The notes: a model not told the origin generated them from the letters alone. A stretch of 64,000 nt of DNA from Rhizobium indicum (GCF_005862305.2 NZ_CP054024.1:124001-188000); one strand, 5' to 3'. Positions 27,884 through 39,201 are shown, counted from the first letter of the stretch. Made by a program: numbers and translations.

Positions 27884-28232
27884 GGCTGTCATGCTTCGAG
27901 CTGAACCGAAAATTCCTGCCTTAAGCGGCGCGACCTTATGAAAGCTAGCCCTTGGGTGAGTTTGGATCACGCCCGCGGCTTGCGCAGGCCAAGTCTGCAT
28001 TGTTAACTGTGGGCGCGGCTCCGGTTTCTGGGTCCTAGCTCGCTTCGCGGGTCACTGCGTGTTTTGTGTCGAAATGTGCCGGCACCGCGCTTAGCGTCGC
28101 AACCGCAATCGGGGTTAGATCGCACCCTGCGCTCGAGCTGGATCAAGAAGTGCGGCGGCTATGACAGCATCTGCGACAGCAAACTCAATTCCTCAGATAT
28201 CTCAGTGCAGGAACAGGTATCGCGGCGCCACA
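27884..28232. other. Intergenic between rpoN2 and lysC remnant
   Basis: About 350 bases between the rpoN2 stop and the convergent lysC remnant. I found no convincing gene, hairpin terminator or repeat in it. Confidence 0.45.
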
Positions 28233-28829
28233 TTATACGACGGAGACGTACAATTTTTCGACAAGCGAGAGCCTGCACTTTGCGCCATGCCGCGACATCT
28301 GCGCGATTGTCCGGTAGGCAATCTTCGGGACTAATCGTGCCCCTGGGACAAGATTAGGATCTGCCGTGTAGACGCTCTTAACATCTGAATATATGTCGCA
28401 GGCTTGCTCTCCCAACATAGCTGCGATCACGACTGCTGTCAGATCTGAGCTGTTTCTGCCGAGAAACGTTAGTGCCCGACTGATCAATTGTCTGACTACC
28501 CGCGGCAATGACAATGTCATGCTCCTGGAGTGCAGCCCCTGATTGGCTGAGGATCCACGCTTTTTACTGACGCTCGGCCGAAGTCTGAATTAGTGCGTAT
28601 CCTAAGGACATAGCCGTTCGACGACGTTACGGGAGTTCCAAGGCAGCTGACTGCAGCATCCATCAGGCAGGCACTTAGCATCTCGCCGGTGGCAAGCGCC
28701 GCATCAAGATTCGATGGTGATGCTTCCCTGTTGACGCCAAGCATGGTTGCTTTCAGCTTGTCGGTCATTCCAGACATTGCGCTGACCACGGCGATAATCT
28801 TACTTCCTCCTGCAGTCCGCAGCTCAGCT
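28233..28829 (-). pseudogene. lysC: Broken aspartokinase gene
   Basis: Aspartokinase signatures are present in order on the minus strand but in different frames: VSAMSGMTDKLKATMLGVN, then RASVKSVDPQPIR, then a shift, then FLGRNSSDLTAVVIAAMLG and CDIYSDVKSVYTADP. The first 25 or so residues (the KFGGTSV motif) and the whole C-terminal regulatory half are missing. It begins immediately after asd, so asd-lysC was once one operon. Confidence 0.88.
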
Positions 28830-29931
28830 AAATGCCGAGCGACTCAAGCGTATTACAAGGATCTCGAAAACTCGACCCCCGAACTTGACAGTCTTCATGT
28901 TCACCGATCAAGTTATTGGCGATCGCAAGCTGTGCGATGAGGAGTGCGTTGAGTGCGGCCCCAACCTGAAGGTTGTCGGCTACCACCCACATCCACAGCC
29001 CGCGCGGATTCTCGGGATTAACTCGGACCTGTCCGACGTGAACATCGGCAGGATCTCCCAGAAAGCGCGGCGTTGGATATCCGTCGCGAATTTCATCAGC
29101 ATAAAGTCGAACACCTGGTTCATTTGCCAGGAGCTCACGGACCTGTTCTAGTCGAACATGATCGTCGAACTCGACGTATACCGCCTCGGAATGACCCGTC
29201 TTTACCGGCACTCTAACGCAGGTGGCAGTTAATTGCAGATGAGGCATACCGAAGATCTTCCGTGATTCTTGAACCAGCTTGCGTTCCTCAAGAGCCACGC
29301 CTTCGCGGGAAATCTCTCCGATCTGCGGTATGACATTGAACGCGAGAGGGACAGGAAACCTCTCCGAAGGGGGGCCGGCGCTCCCCTCGAGCACGGCTTC
29401 GGCACCGTTTAGTAGCTCCTTACACCCGAGCAGACCCATTCCAGACGCTGCCTGATAGGTAGTCAAAATGATCTGGTGAATGTCGAACGTCGCTATCAGC
29501 GGCTTCAGTGCCCGAACCAGCTGTATCGTGGAGCAATCTGGGTTTGCTACTATTCCAGACGGTGGGCGAACAGTAAGTGAACGGGCGTTAACTTGTGGTA
29601 CGATGAGTGGTACGTCAGGGTCCATTCGAAAGGAGTTCGATGTGTCAATCACCAAGGTGCCTTGGGATGCGAACGGAGCCCCCCATTTGGCGCTTACGTC
29701 ACCGCCTGCGCAGAAGAATGCGATATCGGTTTTTGTATCGGCGATATCGCCGATGTCGCGGAGTGCCTCAACTAAATATGTTTGGTCTCGAAACTTGAAT
29801 TGGCGCGCACCTGAACTAGAGGAGAACAGCCGCAGTCGATTGATCGCAATCTCGCTTTTTTCCAATAACTTGATAAGGGCCGTTCCAACCGCCCCGGTTG
29901 CTCCAACGACAGAAATATCTAATGCTCTCAT
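28828..29931 (-). CDS. asd: Aspartate-semialdehyde dehydrogenase
   Basis: A 367-residue enzyme that reduces aspartyl phosphate to aspartate semialdehyde. It has the NADP-binding VVGATGAVG at the N-terminus, catalytic C133 in IVANPDCSTIQ, and a conserved GHSEAV histidine. The ATG at 29931 is preceded by GAGGA; ATG at 29943 is also usable. The frame is intact although the lysC fused behind it is dead. The tail after about residue 345 (HEDCQVRGSSF...) looks non-conserved. It lies 370 bases downstream of a copied nifH leader, which may place it under symbiotic control. A plasmid copy is unusual because asd is normally chromosomal. Confidence 0.92.
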   Translation of the reverse strand: MRALDISVVGATGAVGTALIKLLEKSEIAINRLRLFSSSSGARQFKFRDQTYLVEALRDIGDIADTKTDIAFFCAGGDVSAKWGAPFASQGTLVIDTSNSFRMDPDVPLIVPQVNARSLTVRPPSGIVANPDCSTIQLVRALKPLIATFDIHQIILTTYQAASGMGLLGCKELLNGAEAVLEGSAGPPSERFPVPLAFNVIPQIGEISREGVALEERKLVQESRKIFGMPHLQLTATCVRVPVKTGHSEAVYVEFDDHVRLEQVRELLANEPGVRLYADEIRDGYPTPRFLGDPADVHVGQVRVNPENPRGLWMWVVADNLQVGAALNALLIAQLAIANNLIGEHEDCQVRGSSFRDPCNTLESLGI

Positions 29932-29943
29932 GAGTATCCTCAT

Positions 29944-30284
29944 TTAGAAGCTCCCGGTTGGATCTTGCTTTCAAATTACGAAGCTCGCTTCCGCCACCCA
30001 AGGATGTAACCGGAAGGCCGTCGACCTCGTCGGCGGGTTTACATGCTCCGAGGTCGACCACATCGAGTCCGGACGGGGTGGGCATGACGTTGGTTTCACT
30101 CGCGACAGTCGCTTCGGCGACGCAAAGAATAATGGCAGAGAGGTAAGTCGCGGCTTGATTCACAGTTCAATGTCCCCTCTCTTCGGATCGTTGGACTTTC
30201 GACCTGGTGTTTCCAGTGATGATCGTCTCCGAATGGCAGATTGGATGCCCAGAAAGAGCTTCGCGTCGCATGGCTGGATTTGCT
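29944..30284 (-). other. Region between nifH-leader copy and asd
   Basis: Holds one open frame (30163 down to 29816) that runs into asd. It starts with a hydrophobic stretch (MNQAATYLSAIILCV) but has no clear ribosome-binding site or family match. I cannot support it as a gene. The frame opened by the copied nifH start ends here at 30096. Confidence 0.4.
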
Positions 30285-30400
30285 TTCACGCAAAGCTGCC
30301 ATGCCGCCTTCTCCACGCCTTCGAACCGATGCGATTGTCTCGCACTGTGAATAGCGCCGGCGGCTTCTACCGCTCCGAACGGAATTCAAGATTCGTGCAC
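30285..30400 (-). repeat. Partial duplicate of the nifH promoter/leader and first codons
   Basis: Read on the minus strand, GCACGAATCTTGA, then TGCGAGA-AA-CGCAT and TCGAA, and finally ATGGCAGCT-TGCGT match the nifH leader (38031-38140) in the same order. This includes the -12 region and the first five codons (MAALR). After codon five the sequence diverges and the frame runs out. The -24 element is damaged (GTGCAC for GGCAC), so promoter activity is doubtful. Confidence 0.78.
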
Positions 30401-30709
30401 CGCACGATCATCAACGGCGATATGAGTCTGGCAATTCTTGGGACAGACGCGTGCGCACGCTCCGCAGCCGATACAGCGGCCGGGATAGTCAATGACCATG
30501 ATCACGCGACTGAGCTCACCATTAAAGTCGTCCTCGCCATCGCAGATACCGAGCATTTCACCTGCTTCATCGATGCCGTAGGGATGCATGACCTCACGTG
30601 AGCAGACCTTGAAACAGCGACCACAGCCGATGCACATCGCAGGGTTGATCGAATTCAGATATTCCGGAATCCATAGGGACCCGTCGCGAGTCACGGATGA
30701 GCTTGTCAT
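30386..30709 (-). CDS. fdxB: nif-associated ferredoxin (FdxB/ferredoxin III type)
   Basis: About 107 residues with two [4Fe-4S] motifs, CIGCGRCFKVC and CIGCGACARVCP, plus the long insert between them typical of nif-specific ferredoxin III. The ATG at 30709 has GGAGG 6-7 bases upstream and is preferred to the start at 30745. It is the last intact gene of the nifHDKEN operon and probably donates electrons during FeMo-cofactor synthesis or to nitrogenase. Confidence 0.9.
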   Translation of the reverse strand: MTSSSVTRDGSLWIPEYLNSINPAMCIGCGRCFKVCSREVMHPYGIDEAGEMLGICDGEDDFNGELSRVIMVIDYPGRCIGCGACARVCPKNCQTHIAVDDRAVHES

Positions 30710-30722
30710 AGATTCCTCCAAT

Positions 30723-31020
30723 TTAGCGAGTTCTGCCGATGACAAATGTGACCGCCGAGGGCGCGCCGATTGCGGGACAAAATGCGAGCCGGCAGCTGTC
30801 TAACGCCGCTGTCTTTGCCCCGGTGCAGTCTCCTTCGATACGGTGTCTTCCGATCTCGTCGGAGATATCTCGAACCTAGCGGCTTCCACGAAGATCCACG
30901 GCGTCGCGCGTCGCGTCATAGATGGCCAATCATTTGCCCGATCGATTCGCAAAGCGCCCAACTGCCATTTCGTCCGCGTTGATAAGTCCGCCATTGAAGA
31001 GCGAGAGGCGACGAACTGAT
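30723..31020 (-). pseudogene. nifX: Degraded nifX
   Basis: Between nifN and fdxB, exactly where nifX belongs, a degraded reading frame can be pieced together. It has SVRRLSL near the start, then LAIYDATRDAVD, then FVEAARF in another frame, then DISDEIGRHRIEGDCTGAK and ALDSCRLAFCPAIGAPSA. These are NifX/NafY-family features. An internal stop (TGA at about 30930), two compensating frameshifts, a lost start codon next to AAGGAG and an internal deletion show it is dead. NifX carries FeMo-cofactor precursor in other bacteria and is often dispensable. Confidence 0.68.
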
Positions 31021-31052
31021 CTCCTTTTTGCGATTCCCGCCTGTCGGTTGAG

Positions 31053-32372
31053 TCAAGTGGGCCAGGGGTTCGGAGGGTGGTTAGTCTGAATAATGTTCGC
31101 GAAGTCGAAGATCACGTCGCGGGTTCCCCGGTATAATATTGTAAGCTTGTGCTGGCTGCCGAAGCGGTCGAACATGGGGAAACCCACCCGCATCAGCGGA
31201 ACGCCGAGACGTCTGGCAGCTTCTCGGCCGTGCGAGTGAGTGACGATAAGATCGGCCGTTGCGGCGAGACTTTCCAGATCACTGAGATCGCCGACTTTGA
31301 CGGTCTTCGCCGGTACCATCTCGAGCGCCTTCGAAGTGCCGGTCGTGGTGACCGCGGCCGCAATTTCCGCACCCATGGCAGTAAAAAAATCGGAGAACTG
31401 GAAGAGTTGATCCGGCTCGGAGGCAATTGCGATCTTCTTGCCTGCCATATGGAAATGTCCGTCGAGCATGGCATCCTGCAACTGCATTCGGTTACGGCGG
31501 ACATTGAGCGGTGTCTGTTTGCGTGACACAGCGGCAAGCACGCGAATAAAGCGATCGACGTTCTCTAGGCCCGTCAGCGATCTAAACAGCACGTACGGCA
31601 CGCCGGTCAGTCTCTGCAGCGCTTCAGCCGGTCGCCGCATATGTTCACCGATTGCGATACACTGCATCGCCGCACCGAGATCGCAGATCTCCTCCAATTT
31701 CGTGCCGCCATACGTTGTCGGCATCCATTCTTCGGGGATGGAGCCGTCGAGCGCTCCGGATACGTCGGGCAGAATAACCGGGTCGAGCCCGAAGCTTACG
31801 GCCGTCTCGCGCAGATGTTCTATGTCAGCAACTGTCAAGTTCCAGCCAGGCAAGATCGCGATCTTCCTCGGATTGCGATACTGCTTGTCAGATCGCGCTA
31901 TTGCCTCGATCACGGCGGTAACAGCTTTGGACCAACCTTCCTCTATCGCGCCGTCAAAGTCCGGCGTGTTGGCGAGTACCACTTCGGTGCCCACAAGTTC
32001 TATCGCCCGCTTGCGTTTGATGTTTTCGACGTCACCGGCGACATCCTCGTCGCGGGCCTCTACCGATGCGGTCGTGCATATCCCGATCAGTCGTGGCCTT
32101 GTGCGGGCTTTGAGGCTGAGAATTGCCTCTTCGAGACGATCCGCGCCGCCGACGATTATCGCGGCTTCGTTCATCGCCGTCGTTTGCAGCGGGATCGCTT
32201 CATTGAAATGCCTCACGAGCAGTGCGAGCGCGAAGCTCGTACATCCCTGGCTGCCATGTAGCAGAGGTATTGCGCCGTCGACGCCCAGAAAGGCGAAGGC
32301 AGCACCAAGCGGCTGAGACGACTTCAGGGGGTTGACCGCCGCCGACTTCGTTTGAGATACGACGCGTGCCAT
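31053..32372 (-). CDS. nifN: FeMo-cofactor scaffold subunit NifN
   Basis: A 439-residue NifK-like protein. It has PLKSSQPLGAAFAFLGVDG and the HGSQGCTSFA cluster-cysteine region at the N-terminus. With NifE it forms the scaffold on which FeMo-cofactor is completed. It lies 77 bases downstream of nifE. Confidence 0.95.
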   Translation of the reverse strand: MARVVSQTKSAAVNPLKSSQPLGAAFAFLGVDGAIPLLHGSQGCTSFALALLVRHFNEAIPLQTTAMNEAAIIVGGADRLEEAILSLKARTRPRLIGICTTASVEARDEDVAGDVENIKRKRAIELVGTEVVLANTPDFDGAIEEGWSKAVTAVIEAIARSDKQYRNPRKIAILPGWNLTVADIEHLRETAVSFGLDPVILPDVSGALDGSIPEEWMPTTYGGTKLEEICDLGAAMQCIAIGEHMRRPAEALQRLTGVPYVLFRSLTGLENVDRFIRVLAAVSRKQTPLNVRRNRMQLQDAMLDGHFHMAGKKIAIASEPDQLFQFSDFFTAMGAEIAAAVTTTGTSKALEMVPAKTVKVGDLSDLESLAATADLIVTHSHGREAARRLGVPLMRVGFPMFDRFGSQHKLTILYRGTRDVIFDFANIIQTNHPPNPWPT

Positions 32373-32449
32373 AGTACGACCTCAACATTTGTTGCGAGTG
32401 ATCTCGCGGTTTTGGTTCGACGCGCTTACGCTTCTCTTTTCGCTCGTTT

Positions 32450-33847
32450 TTAAACGACCAAGGCCGGCTCCCATGGCGCCGGCTCGCGCACCTGCGGCCA
32501 CATTGGATTGTGGATTGCCAGGTCAATTTGTCGAGCAAGTTGCACCATTCCCTCATAGCCAGCGTAAGCGTGATGACGCTCCTGGTTAATGTCGAGCCAG
32601 GGCAGTTTTGCCTTTAGCGCTATATACTGGGTGCGTCCGCCCGACAGCATGATGTCAGCCTTTCTGTCGAGCAGAAGCGAGAAAAGCTCGCGCGGCGACA
32701 TCGACTCGAACAGGAGGTTCTCCTCCTTCAGGGTCTGTTTCACTCGCTCCCTATCTTCGAGCGTCGATTTCTTGACTGATGTGCCGACGATCTCCATGCC
32801 GATCTCCATCAAGGCATGGACGACCGACCAGGATTTCACGCCGCCTGTATTTAGAAGCACGCGCTTGCCCTCAAGGCGAGGTCGGTAGGCTTCCAGCCTC
32901 TTCCACACCTTTTCCTCTTCTTCCGCTACAAGGATTTCTGTGCGATGCAAAAGCGAGGGGTCAGCACCCTTCTTTACAAGCAGATCGGCGATCCGCCGGA
33001 GTGCCTCCGAGGTGCCGGAGATGCCATAAAAGGAGCCCTCGAAAAATGGAATGTCCCAGCGTTCCTGCATCTTACGTGCCAACGCAACGAACGCTGTCGA
33101 ACACACCGTCATCGCTGCGCGCGAGCGGTGGGCGGAGGCGACTTGCAGATATCGCGCGTCTCCGGGAATACAGGCGCGGACGCGGATGCCGAGCTTATCC
33201 AAGAGCGGCTTCACCTGCCAGAACTCACCCGAGAGGTTAAATTCGCCGAGTATGTTGATGTCGCAAAGGCCTGGTTCATCGGGCTCCACGGTACCTATGA
33301 CATGCTTGAGCAGCGCCTCGCCCGCTAGCTTGTTGCCGAGGTTTTTAGACCCGACAAAGCCGGGCGCATTGACCGGCACCACCGGTAAGGCAAATTCGTC
33401 CGTCGCTCGCTTGCAAACAACGTCGATGTCGTCACCGATCATCGCCGTAACGCAGGTTGAATAGACGAAGATTGCTGCGGGCGCATACCCATCCTTGATT
33501 TCCCGGATCGCTTTAAAGAGCTTCCGTTCACTGTGTCCCATTACGATGTCGATTTCCGTAAGATCAGTCGTGAAGCTCGTGCGCCAAAGTGTTGGGCCTG
33601 ACGAGGCAGCGCCACGGTTGTCCCAGGAATTTCCCTCGCAGGCGAGCGGCCCGTGAATAAGATGTGCGACATCCGTGATCGGCTGCAGTGCGACCTTGGC
33701 GCCGTCGAAAGCGCAACCGCCGACGGCCGTTCCCGGGGCCATTGGCCTCGCGCAATTCCTTAGGCGCGCCTTAGGACCCTTGCTGCCGCTCTTTTCACTC
33801 GCTAGCTCGTGGAAGGCATCTTTGTTTTTGGCGTTGAGCGAGGACAT
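32450..33847 (-). CDS. nifE: FeMo-cofactor scaffold subunit NifE
   Basis: A 465-residue NifD-like scaffold protein with cysteines in RNCARP, GGCAFDGAK and GPLACEGNSWDNRG. The frame is open for another 246 codons upstream, but the family-typical start MSSLNAKNKDAF at 33847 follows the nifK stop by 53 bases. Its ribosome-binding site is weak (AAGG). Confidence 0.95.
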   Translation of the reverse strand: MSSLNAKNKDAFHELASEKSGSKGPKARLRNCARPMAPGTAVGGCAFDGAKVALQPITDVAHLIHGPLACEGNSWDNRGAASSGPTLWRTSFTTDLTEIDIVMGHSERKLFKAIREIKDGYAPAAIFVYSTCVTAMIGDDIDVVCKRATDEFALPVVPVNAPGFVGSKNLGNKLAGEALLKHVIGTVEPDEPGLCDINILGEFNLSGEFWQVKPLLDKLGIRVRACIPGDARYLQVASAHRSRAAMTVCSTAFVALARKMQERWDIPFFEGSFYGISGTSEALRRIADLLVKKGADPSLLHRTEILVAEEEEKVWKRLEAYRPRLEGKRVLLNTGGVKSWSVVHALMEIGMEIVGTSVKKSTLEDRERVKQTLKEENLLFESMSPRELFSLLLDRKADIMLSGGRTQYIALKAKLPWLDINQERHHAYAGYEGMVQLARQIDLAIHNPMWPQVREPAPWEPALVV

Positions 33848-33900
33848 TCGTCTGCCTTCATATCTGGTTGAGAGATAGGCCGCCTGGGCGGCCGCCGCTT

Positions 33901-35442
33901 TTAGCGAGTGAGGTCGTACGAATAATCTGTCACACCCGCGTGCATTGTTTCGCGATCGAGGTTGTCGAAGATCTTGTCGAGGATCGCCGTTAAAAGACGC
34001 AGTCCGCCTTGGTAGCCCATGAGGGGGAATCGATGATGATGGTGCCGGTCGAAAATTGGAAACATCAGCCGAACCAGTGGGGTACCGGTGTCCCGTTCGA
34101 GATACTTCCCATAAGAATTTCCGATCAGGAGATCCACCGGCTCGGTGAACAGTAGCGAGCGCAGTGCCCAGAGATCTTTGCCTGGCCAAACCTGTGCATT
34201 CTTCCCGAAGGGCGAGGATGCGAGGAGTTCCTTCATCTCGTCCTCCCAAGCTGAGGTGCCATTTGTGGCGAGGCAGTGGGTTGGCTCGCCGCCGGTCTCC
34301 ATGATGAAGCGCGCCATCGCATAAACGAAATCTGGATCGCCGTAGATCGCGTATTTTTTTCCGTATAGCCAAGCTTGGCTGTCCGCCATCGCATCGATGA
34401 GTCGGCCGCGCTCCAGACGGATCGCCTCGGGAATTTCTCTGCTGGAAATCTCCGATATCACCATCAGAAATTCGTCGGTAGCTTCGACGCCGAGAGGGTA
34501 GTGGAAGGAGGTCGCCGCTTGTCCAACGTCTCTGCAGTAATCTAACGTCTTGCGAGTGTTGTAATATTGCAGGGACAATGTCCACTCCGCGTTCAACGCC
34601 GCCTTCACGTCATTGATGCTGGTCCCGCCGTCATACATCCGAAATTTGCCATCGGAAGGCGTATCGAACTGATCTGATGCGTCCTGGATGAACATGTAAG
34701 TCACTTGCATCAAGTCGAGCAGGCGTTTTAATTCGCGATTGTTCCCAACGCAGAAGCCATCAAATCCAGGAATGATGTTGATAGAAGCGGTGGCTTCCTT
34801 TCGCGCGGCATCCTTCCAGAAATTCTCCAGCACACCTTTTACCATGCTGTCATAGCCATCGACATGGCTGCCGACAAAGGCAGGTGTGTGGGCGAAGGGG
34901 ACATCGAAATCGCGCGGGACCGAACCTTCACTTTTGGCGTTTTCGATAAAACCATGCAGGTCATCTCCGATGACCTCTGCCATACATGTGGTCGACACCG
35001 CGATCATCTTCGGGCTATAGAGCTTGTACGTATTGGCGAGACCGTCGACCATGTTTTTCAGGCCGCCAAATACAGCGGCGTCTTCTGTCATTGATGACGA
35101 GACCACCGATGACGGCTCCTTGAAATGGCGCGATAGGTGCGATCTGTAGTAGGCAACGCAACCTTGGCTGCCATGGACGAACGATATCGTTCGCTCGAAT
35201 CCCGCCGCTGCGAAGACCGCGCCGAGTGGCTGGCAGGCTTTGGCTGGATTGACGACAAGGGCTTGGCGGCCCAAGTTTTTCTCGCGGTATTCCCAGGTCT
35301 GCGTGAATTCGCGTTGGTCTGACACGACCTGATCAGGGTGTGGGCATTCGAAGTTCAACTTTTTCTCGGCCAACATCTGCCTATATTCCGGCTCGCAGAA
35401 CAAAGGCGCATGGTCGAGAGCTTTCTCAGCTGATTGCGGCAT
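33901..35442 (-). CDS. nifK: Nitrogenase MoFe protein beta subunit
   Basis: A 513-residue NifK. P-cluster cysteines are visible in AKACQPLGAV, HGSQGCVAYY and STTCMAEVIGDD. The sequence runs colinear with rhizobial NifK throughout. It forms the alpha2beta2 MoFe protein with NifD. Confidence 0.97.
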   Translation of the reverse strand: MPQSAEKALDHAPLFCEPEYRQMLAEKKLNFECPHPDQVVSDQREFTQTWEYREKNLGRQALVVNPAKACQPLGAVFAAAGFERTISFVHGSQGCVAYYRSHLSRHFKEPSSVVSSSMTEDAAVFGGLKNMVDGLANTYKLYSPKMIAVSTTCMAEVIGDDLHGFIENAKSEGSVPRDFDVPFAHTPAFVGSHVDGYDSMVKGVLENFWKDAARKEATASINIIPGFDGFCVGNNRELKRLLDLMQVTYMFIQDASDQFDTPSDGKFRMYDGGTSINDVKAALNAEWTLSLQYYNTRKTLDYCRDVGQAATSFHYPLGVEATDEFLMVISEISSREIPEAIRLERGRLIDAMADSQAWLYGKKYAIYGDPDFVYAMARFIMETGGEPTHCLATNGTSAWEDEMKELLASSPFGKNAQVWPGKDLWALRSLLFTEPVDLLIGNSYGKYLERDTGTPLVRLMFPIFDRHHHHRFPLMGYQGGLRLLTAILDKIFDNLDRETMHAGVTDYSYDLTR

Positions 35443-35530
35443 AGGGTCACCTCTTTCGGTCTAGCTGCGACATGGAGGCGGTACAGAGACCTTCGGCGCG
35501 GAAGGCCTCCCGCGTTTTCTTCGAGAAATA

Positions 35531-37036
35531 CTAGGTCCTCATGCTACTGCCACCCGCCGAAGCGCGGTCATTCTTCCACGGCGCGTCGTAAAGACCCCAA
35601 ACGGGATTGTTGATGGCCATATCCATGTCCCGGGCGAAAATCGAGAAGCCGTCATAGCCGTGATACGGACCAGAATAATCCCAGGAGTGCATCTGACGGA
35701 ACGGAATGCCCATTTTCTGCACCGGGTATTTTTCCTTGATGCCGGACCCGACGAGATCGGGCCGAATTCCCTCGATGAATTTCTCTAGTTCGTAGCTAGT
35801 CACGTCGTCGTAGATCAACGTGCCTTCTTTTACGTAGTGGCCGGTGCGCTGATAGTCGTCGCCATGACCGAATTCGTAGCCGGTTCCTACGATTTCCATT
35901 CCGAGGTCCTCATAGGCGGTGATGACGTGACGAGGACGCAATCCGCCGATGTAGAGCATCACCCGTTTGCCAGAAAGGCGCGGCCAATATTTGTCGACCA
36001 CAGCCGAAACGAAGGGTCGGTATTTGGCGATGACTTTTTCCGTTCTATCTTCGATCTCCGGCCCGAAATGCTTGGCTATGTTGCGCAGAGAGGCTTCGAT
36101 CTGGAATGGGCCAAAGAAATTATACTCCATCCAAGGAATGGCATATTTTTCCTCCATGTGTCTGGAGATGTAATTCATCGACCGATAGCAGTGAATGAGG
36201 TTGAGCGTAGCTCTCGGAGCGCGCTCCACTTCGGCGAGAGTTGCATCTCCCGACCAGTTGCCGACCACGCGCAATCCGATCTCTTCGAGCAGGATGCGCG
36301 ACGCCCATGCATCGCCGCCAATGTTATAGTCGCCTATGACATTTACGTCGTAAGGACCCGGCTCGAATTTTAAGTCTTTCTTGTCGAAGACCCAATCTCG
36401 AATTGCGTCGTTGGCGATGTGGTGGCCAAGCGATTGTGACACACCACGGAAGCCTTCGCAGCGCACCGGCACGACGGTCGTCGTGTGTTCTTTGGCCTTT
36501 TTTCGCGCTACGGCCTCAATGTCATCGCCAATCAGACCGATCGGACATTCGGACTGCAGGCTGATGCCATTGCTTAGCGGGAAAAGTTCAGCAATCTCGT
36601 CGATGACCTTTTCCAGTTTCTTGTCACCGCCGAAAACGATGTCCTTCTCCTGGAAATCGGAGGTAAATTGCATAGTCACGAAAGTGTCGATGCCTGTCAG
36701 ACCGACGTAATAGTTGCGACGTTGCGACCAGGAGTATTGACCGCAGCCGACCGGCCCGTGTGAAATATGAACCATATCCTTGATCGGTCCCCAGACGACG
36801 CCCTTTGAACCGGCATACGCGCATCCGCGGATCGTCATCACGCCAGGAACAGACTTGATGTTCGACTTTACCTCGCATTCGCTAATCGCGTTTGGGTCCT
36901 CGCCGGCGTCCTTTTCGCTCGTTGCCACGCTAAGGTGTTTACTGCGGCGCTTCGCCGCTTTGCCCGGATATTGCGACAGCACGTCTGCTATAAGCTTCGC
37001 ATGGAAGTCACTGTCATTGTCGTATTTGAGGCTCAT
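35531..37036 (-). CDS. nifD: Nitrogenase MoFe protein alpha subunit
   Basis: A 501-residue NifD with P-cluster ligands in [20 protein letters not shown] and [11 protein letters not shown], and the cofactor-binding histidine region near [17 protein letters not shown]. It houses FeMo-cofactor. The gap to nifH is 116 bases. Confidence 0.97.
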   Translation of the reverse strand: MSLKYDNDSDFHAKLIADVLSQYPGKAAKRRSKHLSVATSEKDAGEDPNAISECEVKSNIKSVPGVMTIRGCAYAGSKGVVWGPIKDMVHISHGPVGCGQYSWSQRRNYYVGLTGIDTFVTMQFTSDFQEKDIVFGGDKKLEKVIDEIAELFPLSNGISLQSECPIGLIGDDIEAVARKKAKEHTTTVVPVRCEGFRGVSQSLGHHIANDAIRDWVFDKKDLKFEPGPYDVNVIGDYNIGGDAWASRILLEEIGLRVVGNWSGDATLAEVERAPRATLNLIHCYRSMNYISRHMEEKYAIPWMEYNFFGPFQIEASLRNIAKHFGPEIEDRTEKVIAKYRPFVSAVVDKYWPRLSGKRVMLYIGGLRPRHVITAYEDLGMEIVGTGYEFGHGDDYQRTGHYVKEGTLIYDDVTSYELEKFIEGIRPDLVGSGIKEKYPVQKMGIPFRQMHSWDYSGPYHGYDGFSIFARDMDMAINNPVWGLYDAPWKNDRASAGGSSMRT

Positions 37037-37152
37037 TGGCCCTACCCCTTAGAAAATCCGGATGAAGCCTCATTGGCGAAACCTCCCTCACGGGATGGCG
37101 GGCGCTTTGCGTGTCGCTGCGCGCTCGTGTCAGTGTGATCACTGGGCAGCTA

Positions 37153-38233
<1,081 letters not shown>

Positions 38234-38389
38234 AAGGTGACGACAATGTCGCAAATTGGATGTCGAGAATTTCGGTTAATCGGGCCATCTGGAACTGCGA
38301 CTTGCGACCCATGCAGGAAGAAATTAAGCGGAGATCGCATTGCCCTCAATTTCGGTAGAGGGGGAGTCCGATCGCCGATGTCTGTCGGC

Positions 38390-38525
38390 GGCAACATGCC
38401 GGCATACTTCTTCTTCCAATTGAAGTAGGTCGCCTGACTGATGCCCGCTTTGCGGCAGATCGCAGCAACAGACAACTTCATAGAATGAACGCCTTCTGCG
38501 CGTCCGAAAATTGCGATGCCTTCAT
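38390..38525 (-). pseudogene. IS3-family OrfA remnant
   Basis: On the minus strand, MKASQFSDAQKAFIL (from 38525) stops after one frameshift. The frame continues as SVAAICRKAGISQATYFNWKKKYAGMLP, the helix-turn-helix of IS3-family OrfA. Nothing of OrfB or the inverted repeats follows. It lies just upstream of the nifH activator site, so an insertion event has defined one edge of the nif region. Confidence 0.8.
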
Positions 38526-38736
38526 CGTTGTTCCTTTCCCAGCCAGAAAATGCACCGGAAAACTTTAGCTAAAACTGGGCCAGTTTGAGGTGTTCAGATC
38601 AGCTGACGAAAGGCCTGCTCCGATGGAGCGGGAAGTTCGTTGGCGCGGCAAAGTGCTTGTTGGCTGCTGAGTGTTGACTAGCCACGTCGGCGTGTTTAAA
38701 ACGTTATGTAGATAACAACCCGTCACGAGTGTATTT

Positions 38737-38994
38737 ATGCTGAATATAGCCAATAGGCAATTTCCCGACGACATGAGCTTGCACTCGTTCTCCTTGCGCG
38801 AGGTTGCGGAGATTCTCGGCGTATCGGGCAGCTATCTGCGCCAGTCGTCCATTGATGGGGGCCAACACCGGAGCCAGGGACCGCAGGAAGACGATCCTAT
38901 ACGCTTCGACAGATCAACGAACCTCCGTGCTTATCTCGCTTGGGCCCGTCCGAAACATTCTTTGAAGTTTTTGCCCGCAGGGGCTCGAGGGTGA
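38737..38994 (+). pseudogene. repA: RepA (repABC plasmid partition ATPase) N-terminal fragment
   Basis: FSLREVAEILGVSGSYLRQSSIDG, then NLRAYLA and LKFLPA, match the N-terminal DNA-binding part of RepA from repABC replicons. The frame ends before the Walker A motif (GGSGKTT), and no repB or repC follows. It is a relic of another plasmid replicator. Confidence 0.7.
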
Positions 38995-39201
38995 ATCGGC
39001 CCCGATACGGGAAGTTGTATTCTGTCAGGGGAGCGGTAGGCCGATCGGCGTACGAGCAAGCGATCAAATCGCTGACTTCCACCAATGCGGAGGTAATGGA
39101 CATCGTATCCAAGGTTTGGGGCCGTCCCCCGATCTATATGTCACAGGCTTCGTGCTCCAGGACTGCAGGTAATGCGAACTCCCAATCCAGGGACTTAGCA
39201 G

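Noticed and set aside
30096..30302. Possible small protein starting MAALR from the copied nifH start
   Set aside because: Only the first five codons match NifH; the rest is unrelated and lacks any signature.
32450..34585. 711-codon frame covering nifE and part of nifK
   Set aside because: The upstream 246 codons are a shadow of nifK; NifE proper begins at 33847.
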